A DNA stretch of 64,000 nucleotides from Terrabacter sp. 28 (GTDB lineage Bacteria > Actinomycetota > Actinomycetes > Actinomycetales > Dermatophilaceae): assembly GCA_000955875.1 (NCBI GenBank), contig JYOE01000003.1, positions 221,169-285,168 on the forward strand, in the 5' to 3' direction. The position numbers and the translations under genes are program-made. The notes under the pieces were generated by a model, which saw only the letters and a list, made by a program, of their open reading frames with translations, was not told the origin of the DNA and made no database searches. Shown here in pieces: positions 7,645 to 14,775 of this stretch; positions within the stretch are counted from its first letter, which is position 1, and each line of letters begins with the position of its first letter.

Positions 7645-8823
7645 TCAGCCGTGGATGTCGAGCGCCTCGCGCAGGTCGGCGATGAGGTCGTCGACGTCCT
7701 CGATGCCGACCGAGAGGCGGATGAGGTCGCCCGGCACCTCGAGCTCCGTGCCCGCGACGCTGGCGTGCGTCATGCGCCCCGGGTGCTCGATGAGCGACTC
7801 GACACCGCCGAGCGACTCGCCCAGCGTCCAGAGGCTCACGGCGGCGCACGTCTTGACGGCGGCGTCCTCGCCGCGCTTCATGCGGAAGCTGACCATGCCG
7901 CCGAACCGCTTCATCTGCCGCGCCGCAACGTCGTGGTTGCGGTGCCCGGGCAGCCCCGGGTAGAGCACCTGCGAGACGCCGTCGTGGCCCTCGAGGAACT
8001 CGACGACCTTCTCGGCGTTGTCGCTGTGACGGTCCATGCGGACACCGAGCGTCTTGAGACCGCGCAGCGTGAGCCATGAGTCGAACGGGCCGGCGACGCC
8101 GCCGATGCTGTTCTGGTGGAAGGCGATCCGCTCCTCGGCGTCCTCGAGGCCGGGCACCGTGATGCTCTTCGCGGTGACGACCGCACCGCCGACGACGTCG
8201 CTGTGGCCGCCGGAGTACTTCGTCGTCGAGTGCGTGACGATGTCGGCGCCGAGGGCGAGCGGGCTCTGCAGGTAGGCGGTCGCGAACGTGTTGTCGACGA
8301 CGAGGATCGCGCCGGCCGCGTGGGCGATCTCGGCGATGGCCGCGATGTCGGCGATGCCGAGGAGCGGGTTGGTCGGCGTCTCGACCCAGACCATCTTCGT
8401 CTGCCCGGGCCGGATCGCGGCCCGCACGGACTCGAGGTCGCCCATGTCGGCGATGGAGTGCTCGATGCCCTGGGGCCCCGCGACCTTGTTGAAGTAGCGG
8501 TAGGTGCCGCCGTAGGCGTCGTTGGGCACGACGACGTGGTCGCCGGGCACGAGCAGGGCCCGTGCGACGGTGTCCTGCCCGGCGAGGCCCGACGCGAAGG
8601 CGAAGCCGCGGCTGCCGCCCTCGAGGGCGGCGATGCACTCCTCGAGCGCCGTGCGGGTGGGGTTGGCCGACCGGCTGTACTCGTAGCCGTTGCGGAACCC
8701 GCCGATGCCGTCCTGCTTGTAGGTCGACACCTGGTAGATCGGGGTGACCACCGCACCGGTCAGCGGGTCGGCCTCCTGGCCGGCGTGGATGGCGCGCGTG
8801 GAGAAGCCGTGCTCGTCAGACAT
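7645..8823 (-). CDS. metB: Cystathionine gamma-synthase
   Basis: This PLP-dependent trans-sulfuration enzyme joins an activated homoserine to cysteine to make cystathionine. The 392 residues fit the Cys/Met metabolism PLP family. The N-terminal GFSTRAIHAGQEADP and YEYSRSANPTR are family hallmarks, VVDNTFATAYLQ carries the PLP-nitrogen Asp, and HSTTKYSGGHSD holds the PLP lysine, Lys202. Position next to greA matches M. tuberculosis Rv1079 (metB). Cystathionine gamma-lyase is very similar and cannot be fully excluded. It is divergent from an esterase gene with only 44 bases between starts, and cbs, its trans-sulfuration partner, lies about 46 kb away in this window. Confidence 0.92.
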   Translation of the reverse strand: MSDEHGFSTRAIHAGQEADPLTGAVVTPIYQVSTYKQDGIGGFRNGYEYSRSANPTRTALEECIAALEGGSRGFAFASGLAGQDTVARALLVPGDHVVVPNDAYGGTYRYFNKVAGPQGIEHSIADMGDLESVRAAIRPGQTKMVWVETPTNPLLGIADIAAIAEIAHAAGAILVVDNTFATAYLQSPLALGADIVTHSTTKYSGGHSDVVGGAVVTAKSITVPGLEDAEERIAFHQNSIGGVAGPFDSWLTLRGLKTLGVRMDRHSDNAEKVVEFLEGHDGVSQVLYPGLPGHRNHDVAARQMKRFGGMVSFRMKRGEDAAVKTCAAVSLWTLGESLGGVESLIEHPGRMTHASVAGTELEVPGDLIRLSVGIEDVDDLIADLREALDIHG

Positions 8824-8867
8824 GGTGACGAGCCTATGCCCACGGCTCGGTCTGCGATGCTGCGGGC

Positions 8868-9581
8868 GTGGGCGACGACTTCGACTACGCCAACCACGGG
8901 GTGCGCCCCCGCGGGCCGGTGCTCTCGGCCCTCTCGGCGGCGTTCCCCGGCATCCGCACCGTGCAGGAGCAGGTGGAGCCGTATGCCGCCTGGTGGCGTG
9001 CGCACAACCGCGCGGCTGCGCGGGCGGCCGGCCCGCTCTGGGTGGCACTCGGCGACTCCATGACGCTCGGCATCGGGGCCGGGGCGCCCGACCGTGGGTG
9101 GGTGGGGCAGCTGAGCCGGCGCTTCGAGGATCGCGGCTGGCAGCACCGGCTCGTCAACCTCGGCGTCAACGGGGCCCGCGTCGAGGACGTCCTCGAGCGA
9201 CAGCTGCCAGCGCTGGCCGCCCTGACCGTCGACCGGCCGGCAGCCCTCGTCACGGTGGTCGCCGGGTCCAACGACGTGGTGCTGCGCCGCCACCGCCGGC
9301 TGCTCTTCGACCGGTTCGCCGCGCTGCTCGACCGGTTGCCCGACGGCGCCGTGGTGTCGAACCTGCCCAACCCGCACCGCGAGGCACGGGCCGTCGACCG
9401 GCTGCTCCGCGAGCGCGCCGAGGCCGGCCGGGTCGTCCTCGTGGACATGCGGCGCGAGGGGCCGCGGTCCTGGTGGGGGCGTCTGGCCTCGGACCGCTTC
9501 CACCCCAACGAGGCCGGCTACGCCGACATGGCGACGGTCGTCGAGCGCTCCGTGGACCGGGCCGGGCTGCTCGGTCTGTGA
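8868..9581 (+). CDS. SGNH/GDSL-family esterase
   Basis: This 237-residue hydrolase carries the four SGNH blocks: VALGDSMTLGIG (nucleophile Ser64), NLGVNGARVEDVL, VVAGSNDVV (block III Asn), and DRFHPNEAGY with the catalytic Asp and His. There is no signal peptide or membrane segment, so it is probably cytosolic. The GTG start has no clear ribosome site and the intergenic distance to divergent metB is 44 bases, which suggests a leaderless message. The substrate cannot be predicted. Another SGNH protein with a membrane anchor is encoded at 56604. Confidence 0.9.
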   Translation: MGDDFDYANHGVRPRGPVLSALSAAFPGIRTVQEQVEPYAAWWRAHNRAAARAAGPLWVALGDSMTLGIGAGAPDRGWVGQLSRRFEDRGWQHRLVNLGVNGARVEDVLERQLPALAALTVDRPAALVTVVAGSNDVVLRRHRRLLFDRFAALLDRLPDGAVVSNLPNPHREARAVDRLLRERAEAGRVVLVDMRREGPRSWWGRLASDRFHPNEAGYADMATVVERSVDRAGLLGL

Positions 9582-9619
9582 AGTGTGGTGAGGCGCTCGG
9601 CCCGTGAGCCTGCGAGGCC

Positions 9620-10243
9620 TCAGGCGACGCCGTGGTCGCGGGCCCAGAGGGCGGCGGACGTGCGGTCGCCGACACCGATCTGGCGGAAGACGTTGCCGAG
9701 GTGCACCTTGACGGTGCGCTCGCTGATGCCGAGGCTGCGGGCGATCTGCTTGTTGGCCAGGCCCTGCGCCACCTGGGCGAGCACCTCGCGCTCGCGGCCG
9801 CTGAGGGCGGGCCCGCCGGCCGCGTGCTGGCTCGTGGACGGCAGCAGCGCCCTCGTGACGCGGGGGTCGAGGGGGGCGTGGCCGGCGGAGGCGGCTCGTA
9901 CCGCGTCGAGGACGTCGCGCGGCTCGCTGTCCTTGAGCAGGTAGCCCACGGCTCCTGCCTCGAGTGCCGCCCGCACCCGCTCGGCCTCGGCGAAGGAGGT
10001 CAGCACGACGACCGGCGCAGGGATGCCTGCCGCCTTGAGCCGTCGGATGGCCTCGACGCCGTCGACACCGGGCATGGAGAGGTCCATCAGGACCACGTCG
10101 GGCTCGACCGCCCTGACGACCCCGAGGGCCTCGGCGCCGTCGGCCGCCTCGCCGACCACGTCGAGGTCGTCGCTGGCGTCGATGATGGTGCGCAGGCCGG
10201 CGCGGACGAGCCGGTGGTCATCGACGACGACGACGGTGGTCAT
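9620..10243 (-). CDS. NarL/LuxR-family response regulator
   Basis: This 207-residue regulator has a receiver domain at residues 1-120 with phospho-acceptor Asp54 in VVLMDLSMPG and the conserved Lys in GYLLKDSEPRD. A LuxR-type helix-turn-helix follows (ALSGREREVLAQVAQGLANKQIARSLG to TVKVHLGNVFRQI). The ATG overlaps the stop of the upstream kinase gene (ATGA), so the pair is translationally coupled. It ends facing the convergent esterase gene. Its targets are not evident; the co-transcribed secreted repeat protein is the obvious candidate. Confidence 0.93.
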   Translation of the reverse strand: MTTVVVVDDHRLVRAGLRTIIDASDDLDVVGEAADGAEALGVVRAVEPDVVLMDLSMPGVDGVEAIRRLKAAGIPAPVVVLTSFAEAERVRAALEAGAVGYLLKDSEPRDVLDAVRAASAGHAPLDPRVTRALLPSTSQHAAGGPALSGREREVLAQVAQGLANKQIARSLGISERTVKVHLGNVFRQIGVGDRTSAALWARDHGVA

Positions 10244-11733
10244 CGAACCTCCTCCACGGGTAGGGCGAGCTGCCACGTCGTGCCTCGGCCGCGGAACGAG
10301 CTCACACGGAGCACCGCCCCGACCTCGGTGGCGAGGTCGGCGAGTACTCGTATTCCGAAGTGTCCCTCAAGTCGCGGCAGAATGTCGGGATCGAAGCCGA
10401 TCCCGTTGTCCTCCACCGTGAGCATGACCGGGTGGGCCGGGTCCTCGTCGTTCGGGCCGAGCCTGATGGAGACGTGGCAGGCGTCCGCGTGGCGCACGAC
10501 GTTGCGCAGGCACTCCCGTGCCACGCGGTGGGTCAGCTGCTGGGCGACCTCGGTGAGGCGGGCCGCCGCCGGCTCGTCCACGTCGACGTGGACCTCGACC
10601 CCGCGACCGGACAGCGGTCGGGCGAGGTCGGCCAGCGTCGTGGACAGCCCGGCGTCGGCGAGGCGCTCGGGGTAGATGTCGACGAGGAGGGAGCGCAGGC
10701 TCGCGACGCTGGCCCGGAGGGTGCCGGCGGCCTCGCTGATCGTGGCCGCGAGGCCCGTGTGTCCCGCCGCGCGTTCGGCCTCGGCGGCGCCACTGACGGC
10801 GAGGGAGCTCGCCACGAGGTCCTGCACCGGTCCGTCGTGCAGGTCGGCGGCGATGCGGCGGCGTTCTCGCGCGGAGGCGTCGACGGCGCGGCGCAGCAAG
10901 GACTCTCGGTGGTGCTGGGCGGCCTCGAGGCGCTCCAGCAACCGCCACATGACGGGAAGCATCAGCACGAGCAGCAGCATCAGGCTCGTGGCGAGCACGC
11001 CGGCGAGTCCCCGCCAGAGGTCGAAGGCCCGCTCCTGGACCGGCTGGTAGTCGCCGTAGACCTCGAAGAGCAGCTCTGTGCCGTTGGGCGCCCACACGGG
11101 CTGGTAGACCTCGAGCAGCTTGCCGTCGCCTCGTTCGAACTCGTTCTCCGAGCGGTCGAGGTCGGTGGCCTCGGCCTGGGTGCGGGGGTGGGCCAACGTG
11201 TTCTGCTGCTCCTCGTCGAGCTCGAAGCGCTTGCCGACGAGGCTCGCCTCGTCGGAGTAGACGATCGTGCCGTCGGTGGTCCAGAGCTTGACGCGCTTGA
11301 TGCCGTTCGGCCGAACTCGTTCCTTGACCACGGTGTCCAGTGCCTGGAAGGCCGCTTTGTCGCCCTTGAGCAGACCGTCCTCGAGGGTCGGCTGGATGAC
11401 GGCGAGCGCCAGCAGGTTGGTGCGGTGCGCCACGTCGTTGAGCACCTGCCGCTCGGCGAGGCGGCTCGCCGCGAACGAGGTCCCGACCACCACGAGGCCG
11501 AAGACCGCGAAGGCGGCGAGCGAGAGCTGCACCAGCATCCGTCGGCGGCTCGGGAGCGGCGGGACCCGAGGCGGGGCGACGCCGTCGGCGAGCGTCCACC
11601 AGAGGGGGAGGTTCTGGTGGGTTCGCTCGCCGACGGCTTGCGGCGCGATCGGTGGTGGGGGATCCACCGGTCGGAGCGCCGCCCCAGGCAACGGGAGCGT
11701 GCTCCCGGTGCCCGAGCGTTCGGTCCCCTTCAT
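10240..11733 (-). CDS. Sensor histidine kinase, HisKA_3 (NarX/DesK) type
   Basis: This 497-residue kinase starts with a Pro-rich cytosolic region (1-60). A membrane helix (about 67-90) and an extracytoplasmic sensor of about 150 residues (91-240) follow, the sensor resembling a PAS/Cache fold (KRVKLWTTDGTIVYSDEASLVGK). After a second helix (about 242-264) comes the dimerisation region ERRRIAADLHDGPVQDLV with phospho-acceptor His299. The C-terminal ATPase domain carries ECLRNVVRHADA (N box) and VEDNGIGFD (G1). It overlaps its response regulator by 4 bases and begins 2 bases after a secreted low-complexity protein, so the three form one operon. Ligand unknown. Confidence 0.93.
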   Translation of the reverse strand: MKGTERSGTGSTLPLPGAALRPVDPPPPIAPQAVGERTHQNLPLWWTLADGVAPPRVPPLPSRRRMLVQLSLAAFAVFGLVVVGTSFAASRLAERQVLNDVAHRTNLLALAVIQPTLEDGLLKGDKAAFQALDTVVKERVRPNGIKRVKLWTTDGTIVYSDEASLVGKRFELDEEQQNTLAHPRTQAEATDLDRSENEFERGDGKLLEVYQPVWAPNGTELLFEVYGDYQPVQERAFDLWRGLAGVLATSLMLLLVLMLPVMWRLLERLEAAQHHRESLLRRAVDASARERRRIAADLHDGPVQDLVASSLAVSGAAEAERAAGHTGLAATISEAAGTLRASVASLRSLLVDIYPERLADAGLSTTLADLARPLSGRGVEVHVDVDEPAAARLTEVAQQLTHRVARECLRNVVRHADACHVSIRLGPNDEDPAHPVMLTVEDNGIGFDPDILPRLEGHFGIRVLADLATEVGAVLRVSSFRGRGTTWQLALPVEEVR

Positions 11734-11735
11734 GG

Positions 11736-12329
11736 TCAGTGGTCGTCGGCCCCGGAGTCGTCCGCGCCGTTGCGGCCCGACGAGCCGGAGGAACCGGAAG
11801 AGCCGGACGAGCCGGAAGAGCCCGAGGAGGACGTGCCGGACCGGCCGCCGCTGTCGTCGGACGTACGGGTGGTCGACGTCCCGGGGACACGTGAACCGGA
11901 CGACGACGACCCTGACGTGCTCGATGACCCCGACGACCCCGACGACCCCGACGACCCCGACGACCCCGACGACCCCGATGACCCGGACGACCCGGACCTG
12001 CCGGACGTCGACGAGCCGGAGCCACGGTTCGACGAGCCGCCACGGTCGTCGCCGGGCTCGGCGTGCGAGCCACGGTCGTCACCCGCCTCGGTGCGTGACC
12101 CGCGAGGGCGCTGCCCACCCTTGTCGTCGCCGGCCTCGGCGGTCCGCGTCACGCTGGGGGTGCTGACCGGGGGGCTGTGCGGGTTGTCGTCCCCGGGCTC
12201 GGTGACGACCTGGGCGGACGGTGGGACGTGGGTGGGGATGCTCTGGGCGAACGAGCTGTTGCCGATCAGGCCCAGCGCCGCGGGAACGAGGGCGGCAACA
12301 GCCACCGCTGCAACGGTGAGTCGTCTCAT
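11736..12329 (-). CDS. Secreted low-complexity Ser/Gly/Asp repeat protein
   Basis: This 197-residue protein has a Sec signal peptide (MRRLTVAAVAVAALVPAALG, probable cleavage after SSFA near residue 26). A segment with repeated GDD(K/R)G elements (AGDDKGG, AGDDRGS, PGDDRGG) follows, then a long (SGS)n stretch and an acidic end. GAGGAG lies 6 bases before the ATG. It is the first gene of an operon with a histidine kinase and a response regulator. The body is probably disordered and exposed at the wall. A role as a stress sensor, metal binder or wall spacer is guesswork; the operon structure suggests it is sensed or controlled by the kinase. Confidence 0.82.
   Translation of the reverse strand: MRRLTVAAVAVAALVPAALGLIGNSSFAQSIPTHVPPSAQVVTEPGDDNPHSPPVSTPSVTRTAEAGDDKGGQRPRGSRTEAGDDRGSHAEPGDDRGGSSNRGSGSSTSGRSGSSGSSGSSGSSGSSGSSGSSGSSSTSGSSSSGSRVPGTSTTRTSDDSGGRSGTSSSGSSGSSGSSGSSGSSGRNGADDSGADDH
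11923..11996. repeat. 9-bp in-frame minisatellite in the secreted repeat protein
   Basis: About eight units of GACCCCGAC (rotated GACGACCCC) run in tandem and encode Gly-Ser-Ser on the minus strand. The unit is a multiple of three, so copy-number change would alter protein length without breaking frame. A related, more degenerate array occurs at about 11779-11832. Confidence 0.8.
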
Positions 12330-12481
12330 CGGGATCTCCTCTGCGAGGCACCTTTCCCGCGTTCGGGTTGGTGTGCGGATGCTCTGATCCCACGGTGCGG
12401 CCTGCGCCCGGTCGGGCGCCATCGGGCTTTGGTCCTAGTACCTCGGCGGCCCGTCCGCTTCCGTCGCTTTCGTCCCGCGTC

Positions 12482-13480
12482 TCAGAGGTCCTTGGCCCAC
12501 TCGCGGGTCCAGCCGGTGACCGAGAAGCCCATCCGCGCGTTGATGGCGACCATGTGGGTGTTGGTGTCGGCGTTCCACGTACGCACGGTCGTCACGTCGG
12601 GCCGCTCGCGCTGAAGCGCGCGGAGGTTGGCCAGCTTGACCGCGAGGCCGAGGGCGTGACCGCGGTGCTCGCGGAGCACGAGCGTGTCGGACTGGACGGC
12701 GAGGTCGGGCTGGGCGGGCCTGACGAGCAGGTCGGTGAAGGCGACGAGCTGCCCGGACGGCACGTGCCGGGCCACCGTCTCGACGGCCCAGATCGGGCTC
12801 GGCGTGTTCCACTGCCGGCGCACCCGGTCGGCGTCCCAGTCCTCCTCGTCGAGCTCGATGTCGCCCGTCGGCGCGTCGGTGCTCATGCGTCTCGCGAGGA
12901 GTGCGCGGTCCTCCAGCCACTCCTCCGGCAGCGCGTCGACAGCGGTCTCGACCACGTATGCCGTCTCGTCGAGTCCCGGGTCGAGCTCCGTGAGCGTCCC
13001 CTCGGTCACCGGCAGCGGCAGGTCCTGCCGCAGGTCGGCCAGGGTCTGCCGGTAGCCGTTGGCGAGCGCGAACTGCGTTGCGCCGTCGCCGTTCTCGACC
13101 GGCGACCCGCTGTGCTCGTGGATGCGCGTGCACCCGTCGTCACGCAGTGACTGCTCGCAGCGCGCGAGGAGGAGCGTGCCGATGCCGTGCCTCTGGTGGT
13201 CGGGGTGCACGGACAGCCAGACGCCCCCGGTCTCGACGTTCTCGCGGGTGCGCCGGATGGTCTGTGCCGAAGCCACTGGTGCGTCCGATCCGGCAGCGAC
13301 GACGACGAAGGTGCGCCGCACCTCGTGACGGCGTGGGGCGATGTCGAGGATCTCCTCGACCGAGATGCGCTCGGCGCCTTCTCCCCAGACGGCGCGGTTG
13401 GCGGCGTGGTGGACTGCGAGCCAGGCCTCGCTGGCCGGGTCTCCCACCCGCAGCTCGATCTCCTTGACCTGAAGGCTCAT
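12482..13480 (-). CDS. Tandem-GNAT acetyltransferase, paralogue 1
   Basis: This 332-residue protein has two GNAT folds. The first (about residues 1-160) has the acetyl-CoA motif VWLSVHPDHQRHGIGTLLL. The second (about 175-332) has LVLREHRGHALGLAVKLANL and the closing VRTWNADTNTHMVAINARMGF. The double-GNAT layout resembles mycothiol synthase and related actinobacterial acetyltransferases, but I see no reason to call it MshD. Its ATG overlaps the stop of the upstream paralogue (ATGA), so the two are translationally coupled. The two proteins share conserved blocks such as RRMSTDAP throughout, so this is a gene duplication. Substrate unknown. Confidence 0.88.
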   Translation of the reverse strand: MSLQVKEIELRVGDPASEAWLAVHHAANRAVWGEGAERISVEEILDIAPRRHEVRRTFVVVAAGSDAPVASAQTIRRTRENVETGGVWLSVHPDHQRHGIGTLLLARCEQSLRDDGCTRIHEHSGSPVENGDGATQFALANGYRQTLADLRQDLPLPVTEGTLTELDPGLDETAYVVETAVDALPEEWLEDRALLARRMSTDAPTGDIELDEEDWDADRVRRQWNTPSPIWAVETVARHVPSGQLVAFTDLLVRPAQPDLAVQSDTLVLREHRGHALGLAVKLANLRALQRERPDVTTVRTWNADTNTHMVAINARMGFSVTGWTREWAKDL

Positions 13481-14493
13481 TCGTTTCCCCTCGTCTGCTT
13501 CTGCCACTCCCGGCTGTACCCTTCGACGGCGTAGCCGAGCCGCCGGTTGACGGCGAGCATGTGGGCGTTGCTGGCGGCGTTCCACGTGCGCACCGAGGTG
13601 ACCTGGGGAAGCTCGTCCATGACACGCAGGGCGTTGGCGGCCTTGAGCCGCAGCCCGAGCCCGTGGCCACGGTGCTCGCGGAGCACGAGAGTGTCCTGCT
13701 GGTACCCGAGGTCGGGGCTGCCGGCGGAGACGGCGATCGTCGTGAAGGCGACGAGACGCCCGGTCGGCAGGTGCCGGGCCGCGGACTCGACGAAGCGACG
13801 ACCCGACTCCAGGGCCCGCGCGAAGGACTCGCGCACCCGCTCCGCGTCCCAGGCCTCCTCCTCCAGCGCGAGGTCGTCGAGCGGCGCGTCCGTGCTCATC
13901 CGCTGCTGCAGCACGGCCCGGTCGTCGAGCCACTCCTCCGGGATGTGGTCGACGAACGACTCGACGGCGTAGTCGTCGTCGGACCGGGCGAGCGCCTCGA
14001 GGTGTGCGCGGTCGGCGGGCAGCCGCATGGCGCTGCGGATCATCGTCTGGCCGATGGCGTAGCCGTGGCGCGCCGCGAAGGCCTCCGCTTCGTCAGTGTC
14101 ACCCTCGGCCCACTCCGTCTCGCCCATGAGCGTGCCGCGGCCGTGGGCCGCGGCGATCGACTCACCCTCGCGCAGCAGGGCGGCACCGAGGCCGCGCTTC
14201 CGGTGGTCCGGGTGCACCGAGAGCCACACGAGAGCGAGGTCGAGGTTGTCGGTCGTCGGCATCCGCACCTCGAGGGCGCCGACGATGCGGTCCGCCGACC
14301 AGGCGGCCAGGGCGAACCGGCGTCCGGTGGGCGAACGGTGGAAGCCGCGGATCTCCTCGAGCGTCCAGGCGCTCCCCCGGTCTCCGAAGAGCTCGCGCTG
14401 CACGGCGGCGTGGACCTCGATCCAGTCGCGTGCCGCCGGCTCCTGCACGGGGTCGAGCAGGTCGATGGGCCTGATGTCGGGGTCCTCGTTCAC
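13477..14493 (-). CDS. Tandem-GNAT acetyltransferase, paralogue 2
   Basis: This 338-residue protein also has two GNAT folds, with acetyl-CoA motifs LVWLSVHPDHRKRGLGAALL and LVLREHRGHGLGLRLKAANA. It ends VRTWNAASNAHMLAVNRRLGY, matching the downstream paralogue block for block. The GTG at 14493 is the most likely start (MNEDPDIRPIDL); an upstream open frame exists but is a shadow of the opposite strand. It overlaps the next gene by 4 bases. The divergent region upstream holds the leader and attenuator of the short threonyl-tRNA synthetase. Substrate unknown; a heteromeric pair is possible given the coupling. Confidence 0.87.
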   Translation of the reverse strand: MNEDPDIRPIDLLDPVQEPAARDWIEVHAAVQRELFGDRGSAWTLEEIRGFHRSPTGRRFALAAWSADRIVGALEVRMPTTDNLDLALVWLSVHPDHRKRGLGAALLREGESIAAAHGRGTLMGETEWAEGDTDEAEAFAARHGYAIGQTMIRSAMRLPADRAHLEALARSDDDYAVESFVDHIPEEWLDDRAVLQQRMSTDAPLDDLALEEEAWDAERVRESFARALESGRRFVESAARHLPTGRLVAFTTIAVSAGSPDLGYQQDTLVLREHRGHGLGLRLKAANALRVMDELPQVTSVRTWNAASNAHMLAVNRRLGYAVEGYSREWQKQTRGNE

Positions 14494-14593
14494 GGCCCCG
14501 AGTCTGTCGACCTCACCCCTGCGCGGGCCAGCGACTTTCCGCGGACGCGGACGCACGGCATACGTCATCGGTGACGCGTGCCACGCAATCGCG

Positions 14594-14622
14594 TTGCGGC
14601 AGCGACGCGCCCGCCCTACCCT
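14594..14622 (+). promoter_or_regulatory. Sigma-70-type promoter for the leader peptide and short ThrRS
   Basis: A -35 box TTGCGG (14594-14599) and a -10 box TACCCT (14617-14622) are 17 bases apart. The expected transcription start, 7 bases after the -10, coincides with the A of the leader-peptide ATG at 14629, so the transcript would be leaderless. Confidence 0.65.
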
Positions 14623-14628
14623 CGAAAC

Positions 14629-14688
14629 ATGCAGCGCTCCCAGCAGACGACGACGCCGGACCCCTCCGGCGCACTGTTGCTGCTCTAG
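14629..14688 (+). CDS. Leader peptide with Thr and Leu codon runs upstream of short ThrRS
   Basis: This 19-residue frame reads MQRSQQTTTPDPSGALLLL, with three consecutive ACG threonine codons and four terminal leucine codons before TAG. It starts exactly where the promoter predicts transcription to begin. A perfect 26-base palindrome lies 15 bases after its stop, followed by the synthetase gene. This is the layout of a ribosome-mediated attenuator, known in actinobacteria for leaderless leader peptides of amino-acid genes. Threonine sensing fits the downstream enzyme; leucine sensing is the alternative. Translation itself is inferred. Confidence 0.6.
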   Translation: MQRSQQTTTPDPSGALLLL

Positions 14689-14703
14689 CACCCACCGCAA
14701 CCC

Positions 14704-14729
14704 ACGCCCCGGAGTCGACTCCGGGGCGT
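14704..14729 (+). terminator. Perfect 26-base palindrome, attenuator hairpin candidate
   Basis: ACGCCCCGGAGTC and GACTCCGGGGCGT are exact reverse complements meeting at the centre (loop would form from TCGA), followed by TCGTCGTCT. It lies between the leader-peptide stop (14688) and the ribosome site of the synthetase (AGGAG before 14776). Confidence 0.7.
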
Positions 14730-14775
14730 TCGTCGTCTCCGGCCGACCCGGGCACCCCGGCCCCAGGAGAACGCC

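Noticed and set aside
12424..12435. DosR/NarL-like box GGGCTTTGGTCC upstream of the secreted-protein/kinase operon
   Set aside because: One base too short against the known DosR symmetry, and only a single site; too weak to annotate.
14504..14775. T-box riboswitch ahead of the short ThrRS
   Set aside because: The conserved T-box sequence and specifier stem are absent, and the promoter places the start on the leader-peptide ATG.
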